From Rhodospirillales bacterium (GTDB lineage Bacteria; Pseudomonadota; Alphaproteobacteria; UBA9219): 10,703 nucleotides of DNA. Both the position numbers and the translations under genes were made by a program. Below are positions 6,970 through 10,703 of the stretch, one piece after another. The notes beneath the pieces were generated by a model that ran no database searches, was not told the origin of the DNA, and was given only the letters and a program-made list of their open reading frames with translations. The stretch lies in contig JAATFY010000238.1 in the NCBI GenBank assembly GCA_015654915.1, forward strand, positions 1 through 10,703, written 5' to 3'. Each line of letters starts with the position of its first letter. Positions within the stretch are counted from its first letter, which is position 1.

Positions 6970-7505
6970 TGCCACCGCGTAAAACCACCTCAGCCAAGCT
7001 TTCCGACATCAAGGCCACCGTCAAGGAAAAGGCCAAGGAAGAAGCCAAAGACCAGGGCATTGTCGTTGCCCCGGAAGCTTCCAACGAGCCACCGAAGCAT
7101 GAGCGCAAGGTCGACAAATATGGCCGCGCCTATGCCACCGGCAAGCGAAAGAACGCCATTGCCCGCGTCTGGATCAAGCCCGGCACCGGCAAGATTCTCG
7201 TCAACGGCCGCGAACTGAAGGTTTATTTCGCGCGTCCGGTTTTGCAGATGGTCGTCAACCAGCCCTTCTCGGTTGCCGATCGTGCCAGCCAGTTCGATGT
7301 CGAATGTCTGGTTGTCGGCGGCGGTTTGTCGGGGCAGGCGGGTGCCGTGAAGCACGGTATCTCGAAGGCGCTGACCAATTTCGAGCCGGAACTGCGCAAG
7401 CCGTTGAAGCTTGCCCTGTTCCTGCGCCGCGATCCTCGCGTGGTCGAACGCAAGAAGTACGGCCGCGCCAAAGCGCGTCGCCGCTTCCAGTTCAGCAAGC
7501 GTTAA
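6969..7505 (+). CDS. rpsI: 30S ribosomal protein S9
   Basis: S9 belongs to the small-subunit head, and its C-terminal tail reaches the P-site tRNA. The S9 domain runs from YGRAYATGKRKNAIARVWIKPGTG near residue 51 to the end. It includes GRELKVYFARPVLQM, GGGLSGQAGAVKHGISKAL and the basic tail KKYGRAKARRRFQFSKR, whose final Arg is the conserved tRNA-contacting residue. The first 50 residues are a charged, lysine/glutamate/alanine-rich extension (PPRKTTSAKLSDIK and on). Shorter extensions are common in alphaproteobacterial S9, and this one makes a protein of 178 residues against about 130 in E. coli. The gene starts within the rplM stop codon. Its own stop is eight bases from the stop of the convergent gene at 7514, and I see no terminator hairpin between them. 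Confidence 0.97.
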   Translation: MPPRKTTSAKLSDIKATVKEKAKEEAKDQGIVVAPEASNEPPKHERKVDKYGRAYATGKRKNAIARVWIKPGTGKILVNGRELKVYFARPVLQMVVNQPFSVADRASQFDVECLVVGGGLSGQAGAVKHGISKALTNFEPELRKPLKLALFLRRDPRVVERKKYGRAKARRRFQFSKR

Positions 7506-7513
7506 TCCGAATC

Positions 7514-7858
7514 TTAATGCGGTTTTGCGTTCGAGGCTTGTTCGTACGCGTCCTGAATCAGCATACGCAGTTTGACGCGCAGCGCCATGCGGTCCTGCAC
7601 CGGTTTCGGCATATCCGAAAGTTTCAGGACATTCTTTTTCAGCAGGACCATGATCACGTCTTCGACGGCGCGCGCCATCTCGCCGTCGGTGCGGCGCAAT
7701 TCGCTGAGCGACTCTTCGACGTTTTTCGGGTCCTGCCCATGCGTCTTCAGGAATTCGATGACATCGGGATGGCTATGCGGCACAAACTCGCCGCCATGCA
7801 ATTGCCGCGCGCTGGCGCGAATAACCTTGCCGTTCTCGTCGCGTACAATAAAGGGCAT
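7514..7858 (-). CDS. Conserved small protein of unknown function (family often mislabelled 'tryptophan synthase beta-like')
   Basis: This 114-residue soluble protein starts MPFIVRDENGKVIRAS. Its core at 56-91 includes RTDGEMARAVEDVIMVLLKK, then the segment NVLKLSDMPKPVQDRM. This layout recalls a small proteobacterial family with a short N-terminal beta-hairpin (xxRDxxGxI), a 'HPDVIEFL' helix, and a helix ending in 'VLEDLIDVLIxKxVIRFTDLPxxAQ'. Databases often label that family as tryptophan synthase beta-like, although it shares no catalytic features with TrpB. I do not know its role. The ATG at 7858 has a GAAGG ribosome-binding site (7870-7866 on the minus strand) at seven bases. The gene is convergent with rpsI and divergent from the gapR-like gene. 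The family resemblance is from memory of the pattern, not from a search. Confidence 0.8.
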   Translation of the reverse strand: MPFIVRDENGKVIRASARQLHGGEFVPHSHPDVIEFLKTHGQDPKNVEESLSELRRTDGEMARAVEDVIMVLLKKNVLKLSDMPKPVQDRMALRVKLRMLIQDAYEQASNAKPH

Positions 7859-8019
7859 GGAATTGCCTTCCGGTTGAAAACCGACCTTACCTCAACACAT
7901 TTATTGATTCCTTAAAAACGAAATTTACTTTGATTTTCGATCTATTTCCCGCTGGATTCGCGGGCGGCCCTGCTCTAGAAAGTCCCTCCCTCTTTCCTCA
8001 CCACCAAGGAGCCTTGATC
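7859..8019. other. Intergenic region between divergent genes
   Basis: This region of 161 bases separates the small conserved gene (minus strand) from the gapR-like gene (plus strand), so it should carry promoters for both. The part at 7891-7950 is AT-rich. TTGATT (7904-7909) could be a -35 on the plus strand, but I find no convincing -10 at the right distance. The only clear signal is the AAGGAG Shine-Dalgarno at 8006-8011. Confidence 0.4.
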
Positions 8020-8271
8020 ATGCCCGACGCTTCAGGCGCAGTTTCCAGCGAACGTTTGCGTTCGCTCATCAAACGTATCGAAAAGCTGGAAGAGGACAAA
8101 GCCGCCGTCGGCGAGGATCTGAAAGAAGTCTATGGCGAGGCGAAGGGCACCGGTTTCGACGTCAAGATCATCCGCCAGATCGTCCGCATCCGTAAAATCG
8201 AGGTGGAAAAGCGCCGCGAACAGGAAGAATTGCTGGAGCTTTACAAATCGGCGCTGGGGATGGAAGAGTAG
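8020..8271 (+). CDS. gapR: GapR/DUF2312-family nucleoid-associated protein
   Basis: The 83-residue product matches the DUF2312/GapR family: LRSLIKRIEKLEEDKAAVGEDLKEVYGEAKGTGFD followed by VKIIRQIVRIRKIEVEKRREQEELLELYKSALGM. Caulobacter GapR is a small coiled-coil DNA-binding protein that encircles overtwisted, AT-rich DNA and assists topoisomerases during replication. Here the first coiled coil is at about residues 10-40, and the second helix begins near 48 with a basic face (Lys49, Arg52, Arg56, Arg58, Lys59). The ATG at 8020 is chosen because AAGGAG (8006-8011) sits eight bases before it and because GapR proteins have this length. The frame is open upstream to a TTG at 7930, but that part lacks family similarity. 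Alphaproteobacteria may carry more than one DUF2312 paralogue, so orthology with gapR is likely but not proven. Confidence 0.9.
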   Translation: MPDASGAVSSERLRSLIKRIEKLEEDKAAVGEDLKEVYGEAKGTGFDVKIIRQIVRIRKIEVEKRREQEELLELYKSALGMEE

Positions 8272-8298
8272 TTCTTCAATAAACCGGTAACACGAATG

Positions 8299-8388
8299 GC
8301 CCTCACCCGCCTCGCATGCGCTCGGCACCCTCTCCCGCAATGCGGGAGAGGGAGGGCCCCATCGCGTCAGCGATGGGAGGGCGAGGGC
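8299..8388 (+). repeat. Three-part palindromic repeat spanning the start region of the Rieske gene
   Basis: The outer arms GCCCTCaCCC (8299-8308) and GGGcGAGGGC (8379-8388) pair at nine of ten positions. Inside are a 25-base near-perfect palindrome (CCCTCTCCCGCA at 8328-8339 with TGCGGGAGAGGG at 8341-8352) and a hairpin CCCATCGC (8358-8365) with GCGATGGG (8370-8377) around loop GTCA. It is different in sequence from the two repeats at 5271 and 6381 but has a similar multi-hairpin layout. Repeats with 'CCTCTCCCGCA...TGCGGGAGAGG' are widespread in proteobacterial intergenic DNA. No U-tract follows, so it is not an obvious intrinsic terminator. Confidence 0.85.
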
Positions 8389-8393
8389 TTCTC

Positions 8394-9443
8394 GTGACCG
8401 CATCGCCAAATTTTTTTCTCCGTAATCTCTGGTACTACGCGCTGCCGTCGGCGGCGCTGACGTCCGGTCAAATGCTGGGCAAACTTTTGCTTGGTGAACC
8501 GGTCTTGTTTTGCCGTGGCGATGACGGGAAAGTTTTTGCCGTGCGTGACATCTGCCCGCATCGCGGCATGCCGTTGTCTTACGGGCAGTTCGACGGTAAG
8601 GAAGTCGAGTGCTGCTATCACGGCTGGCGCTTCGACGATAAGGGAACTTGCACCGCCATTCCGTCCCTGACCGGCCATGAAGGCGTCACGCCGGAAAATA
8701 TCTGCGTTCGCTCTTATCCGGTGCGGGAGTCGCAGGGCGGCATCTGGATATTCATGGAAGACCCGAAGGTAAAAGTCGCCGAACTTCCGCCGGTGCCGGT
8801 TGTGCCCGATATCGCGGCGAATACTGCGCCCAGCGTCTGCGAGATTTTGTCGTTCCCCTGTTATATCGATCATGCCGTTATCGGCCTGATGGACCCGGCG
8901 CACGGGCCGTTCGTCCATACGTCATGGTGGTGGCGTTCGCGGCATTCGATTCATGAAAAGGCGAAAGCATTTGGCCCGTCGCATCTCGGTTTCACCATGA
9001 AGCGGCACCGGCCTTCGAAAAATTCCTTTGCCTATAAATTGCTGGGCGGCGCGCCGGAGACGGAAATCTCATTCCAACTGCCGGGCGTGCGCATCGAACA
9101 CATTCGCATCGGCAAGCATGTCGTCGGCAATCTGACCTGCGTCACGCCGATCAGCGACACCGAAACCGAAATCACCCATTCGATTTATACGACTATCGGC
9201 TGGTTGCGCCTGTTGTCGCCGTTGGTACGGATTTTCGCGCGGCGATTTTTGCAGCAGGATCGCGGCGTGGTTGTTATGCAGCAGGACGGGCTGAAATTTG
9301 AGCAAAACCTGATGCTGATCCGCGATGCCGACACGCAGGCGCGGTGGTACGGCCAGCTCAAGAACGAATTCGTCCGAGCCCAAAACGAGGGCAGGCCGTT
9401 CGAAAATCCGGTCAAGGATGTCGTGTTGAAATGGAGAAGTTAA
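8394..9443 (+). CDS. Rieske-type non-haem iron oxygenase, alpha-subunit-like
   Basis: Family members use a Rieske [2Fe-2S] cluster and a mononuclear iron to hydroxylate, demethylate or desaturate organic substrates with O2. Numbered from the GTG at 8394 (349 residues), the Rieske ligands are Cys54 and His56 (CPHRGMPLSYG) and Cys73 and His76 (CCYHGW). The catalytic-iron motif DPAHGPFVH gives His170 and His175. A third carboxylate ligand is expected near QQDRGVVVMQQDGLKFEQN. The frame is open back to 8316, but that part is translated repeat. GTG 8394 is chosen because GAGGG (8383-8387) lies six bases upstream and the protein then begins MTASPNFFLRNLWYYALPS, as such oxygenases do. No reductase, ferredoxin or beta subunit is nearby, so the electron donor and substrate are unknown. 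Vanillate-demethylase-like and pheophorbide-oxygenase-like relatives are all possible. Confidence 0.88.
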   Translation: MTASPNFFLRNLWYYALPSAALTSGQMLGKLLLGEPVLFCRGDDGKVFAVRDICPHRGMPLSYGQFDGKEVECCYHGWRFDDKGTCTAIPSLTGHEGVTPENICVRSYPVRESQGGIWIFMEDPKVKVAELPPVPVVPDIAANTAPSVCEILSFPCYIDHAVIGLMDPAHGPFVHTSWWWRSRHSIHEKAKAFGPSHLGFTMKRHRPSKNSFAYKLLGGAPETEISFQLPGVRIEHIRIGKHVVGNLTCVTPISDTETEITHSIYTTIGWLRLLSPLVRIFARRFLQQDRGVVVMQQDGLKFEQNLMLIRDADTQARWYGQLKNEFVRAQNEGRPFENPVKDVVLKWRS

Positions 9444-9478
9444 CGGCTTAGACTGTGGCATTTCCGAATGGAGGCTGT

Positions 9479-10084
9479 ATGTCGAACGAACTACATAATG
9501 TTTTTAATCGTGCTCGAATTGATGATCGACAGATAAATGAATTGATAGGTATTAGTCGAGGCCTTATTGCGGATGGTGTTATCACTAAACCTGAGGCTGA
9601 ATATCTTCAAAAATGGCTTACCGCAAACGCGGGCGTGACGGGTAATCCGGTAATCAATAATTTGCTGCGGCGAATTAATGGCATGTTGTCGGATAATATT
9701 TTAGATGCCGATGAATCTAAGGAACTTTTCGAAACGCTCGAAAAATTTTCAGGAGGCGAGTTTGAGCTCGGAGAAATTTTGAAATCTTCGACACTTCCCC
9801 TTGATAAGCCCGAACCCGATATCTCATTTCGTAAAACCAATTTTTGTTTCACCGGCACTTTCGCTTTTGGCGCAAGACGCGATTGTGAGGCAAGTGACGA
9901 GGCCAAGGGGGCATCCGCCGGTTCTTTAACGCAAAAAACAAATTACCTGGTTGTCGGGGTTTATGCGACCGAGAGCTGGGCTCATTCTTCATATGGCCGC
10001 AAAATTGAAAAGGCTGTCGAAATGAGAGAAGGCGGAACCCCAATAGCCATTGTTGGAGAAGTTCATTGGACTAAATTTTTATGA
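9479..10084 (+). CDS. Stand-alone BRCT-domain protein with duplicated N-terminal helical module
   Basis: The 201-residue product has two parts. Residues 19-92 contain two helical units with an exact 40-residue period: Ile19/Ile59, Leu22/Leu62, Gly28/Gly68, Asp32/Asp72, Glu39/Glu79, Leu43/Leu83 and Leu47/Leu87 coincide. Residues 118-201 form a BRCT domain like the C-terminus of NAD-dependent DNA ligase, with FCFTGTFAFGARRDC (122-136), LTQKTNYLVVG (150-160), SWAHSSYGRKIEKA (166-179) and the closing Trp197. BRCT domains bind DNA ends, phosphopeptides or partner proteins in DNA metabolism; no catalytic domain is present. The start at 9479 is chosen for the GGAGG at 9470-9474; a GTG at 9455 is a weaker alternative. 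The N-terminal half is AT-rich compared with its neighbours, which suggests horizontal acquisition. The function is unknown. Confidence 0.85.
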   Translation: MSNELHNVFNRARIDDRQINELIGISRGLIADGVITKPEAEYLQKWLTANAGVTGNPVINNLLRRINGMLSDNILDADESKELFETLEKFSGGEFELGEILKSSTLPLDKPEPDISFRKTNFCFTGTFAFGARRDCEASDEAKGASAGSLTQKTNYLVVGVYATESWAHSSYGRKIEKAVEMREGGTPIAIVGEVHWTKFL

Positions 10085-10703
10085 TCAAGCGGCTTTGGCG
10101 GGCAAATACTTCGCCATCACCTCGTCAATCGGCCCAAAAGCAACCAACTTGCCGTGCTGCATGAAGATCGCCTTGTTGCAGAGGGCCTTGAGCAAATCGG
10201 TCTGGTGTGAGGCCATCACCAGAACTTTCGATTTTGCGGCCAGATCGCGCAGCCGTTGCTTGGCTTTCTCCATGAATTCTTCGTCGAGCGTCGATATCCA
10301 TTCGTCCAGCAGAATAATCTCCGGCTGGCGGCAGGTGGCGATGGCGAATGCAAGCCGCAGCACCATGCCCGATGAATAGGTGCGCAGGGGCATCTGCAGG
10401 TAATCGCCAAGGCCGCTGAATTCGGCGATCAAGGGCTCGTAGGTTTTGATTTCGCTCAGGCTCATGCCGCCGAACAGGCCGCGAAGGACGATATTCTCGT
10501 AACCCGTGGCTTCATCTTCCATCCCGAGCGCAAGGTCGAAAAGGGCGGCGGTTTTGCCATAGACGGAAATTTCGCCGTAGCTCGGCTCGTACACGCCGCT
10601 GAGAATACGCAGCAACGTCGTCTTGCCCGCGCCGTTATGGCCGATGATGCCGACGCGGTCGCCTTCCTTAAGCTCGAGCGTCAAATCGCTCCGCGCCTCG
10701 ATC
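10085..10703 (-). CDS. wzt: Polysaccharide-export ABC transporter ATP-binding protein, KpsT/short-Wzt type (N-terminus beyond right edge)
   Basis: This ATPase would power export of a lipid-linked or capsular polysaccharide through a Wzm/KpsM-type permease. From the first full codon at the edge, the visible 205 residues show IEARSDLTLELKEGDRVGI, Walker A GHNGAGKT (21-28), the ABC signature YSSGM (109-113), Walker B EIILLDE (128-134) and the switch histidine His166 in ASHQ. AALFDLALGMEDEATGYENI (52-71) and the GGMSLSEI region are typical of the Wzt/KpsT group. The reading frame clearly continues past the edge, so the TTG at 10684 is not the start. The protein ends soon after the nucleotide-binding domain, so the C-terminal glycan-binding domain of long Wzt proteins is absent. 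The permease gene is probably upstream, outside the window. The stop abuts the stop of the convergent BRCT gene with no spacing. Confidence 0.92.
   Translation of the reverse strand, partial: IEARSDLTLELKEGDRVGIIGHNGAGKTTLLRILSGVYEPSYGEISVYGKTAALFDLALGMEDEATGYENIVLRGLFGGMSLSEIKTYEPLIAEFSGLGDYLQMPLRTYSSGMVLRLAFAIATCRQPEIILLDEWISTLDEEFMEKAKQRLRDLAAKSKVLVMASHQTDLLKALCNKAIFMQHGKLVAFGPIDEVMAKYLPAKAA

Noticed and set aside
7930..8019. TTG start at 7930 for the GapR-like protein
   Set aside because: It adds 30 residues without family similarity and ignores the strong AAGGAG before the ATG at 8020.
8316..8393. Upstream ATG for the Rieske protein, adding 26 residues
   Set aside because: These residues translate the palindrome (RSAPSPAMREREGP) and no Rieske family member starts this way. 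The GTG at 8394 has a good ribosome-binding site.

Overview
The window looks like chromosomal DNA of an alphaproteobacterium with moderately high GC. Evidence for this is a GapR/DUF2312-family protein (essentially an alphaproteobacterial family), an L13-S9 ribosomal operon of alphaproteobacterial style, and composite palindromic intergenic repeats of the kind whose spurious translations read 'MPAKAGIP' or 'HPREGGDP'. I cannot name the genus. No transposase, integrase, tRNA, rRNA or CRISPR array is visible.

Region 1 (1-5240, minus strand) is a tightly packed surface-polysaccharide operon. It reads rmlC-rmlB-rmlD-rmlA, then a WecA/WbpL-type undecaprenyl-phosphate sugar transferase, then a WbpM/CapD-type membrane nucleotide-sugar dehydratase that runs off the left edge. 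The last three junctions are 4-base ATGA overlaps and the first two are gaps of 3-4 bases, so the genes are very probably cotranscribed and translationally coupled. The four Rml enzymes make dTDP-L-rhamnose. The two membrane proteins supply and load the first sugar on the lipid carrier. Region 2 (5413-6288, plus strand) is a divergent GT2 glycosyltransferase, plausibly a rhamnosyltransferase that uses that donor.

Region 3 (6337-8271) is a housekeeping block: rplM-rpsI with a promoter and a hairpin-rich leader, a convergent small conserved protein of unknown function, and a divergent gapR-like gene. Region 4 (8272-10084, plus strand) holds an orphan Rieske oxygenase whose ribosome-binding site lies in a palindromic repeat. 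After it comes an AT-rich gene for a stand-alone BRCT-domain protein with a duplicated helical module. Region 5 (10085 to the right edge, minus strand) is a polysaccharide-export ABC ATPase of the KpsT/short-Wzt type, which suggests that the polysaccharide is exported by an ABC transporter.

The least ordinary features are the repeats. Two copies of one composite palindrome end in the same 10 bases (ATGACGAAAG), pointing into the rmlC and rplM upstream regions; in one the boundary overlaps promoter elements and in the other the Shine-Dalgarno. A different three-part palindrome can pair with the Shine-Dalgarno of the Rieske gene. The BRCT protein, with its exact 40-residue internal repeat and foreign base composition, is the best candidate for an undescribed function. 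I see no clear multi-gene novel system.
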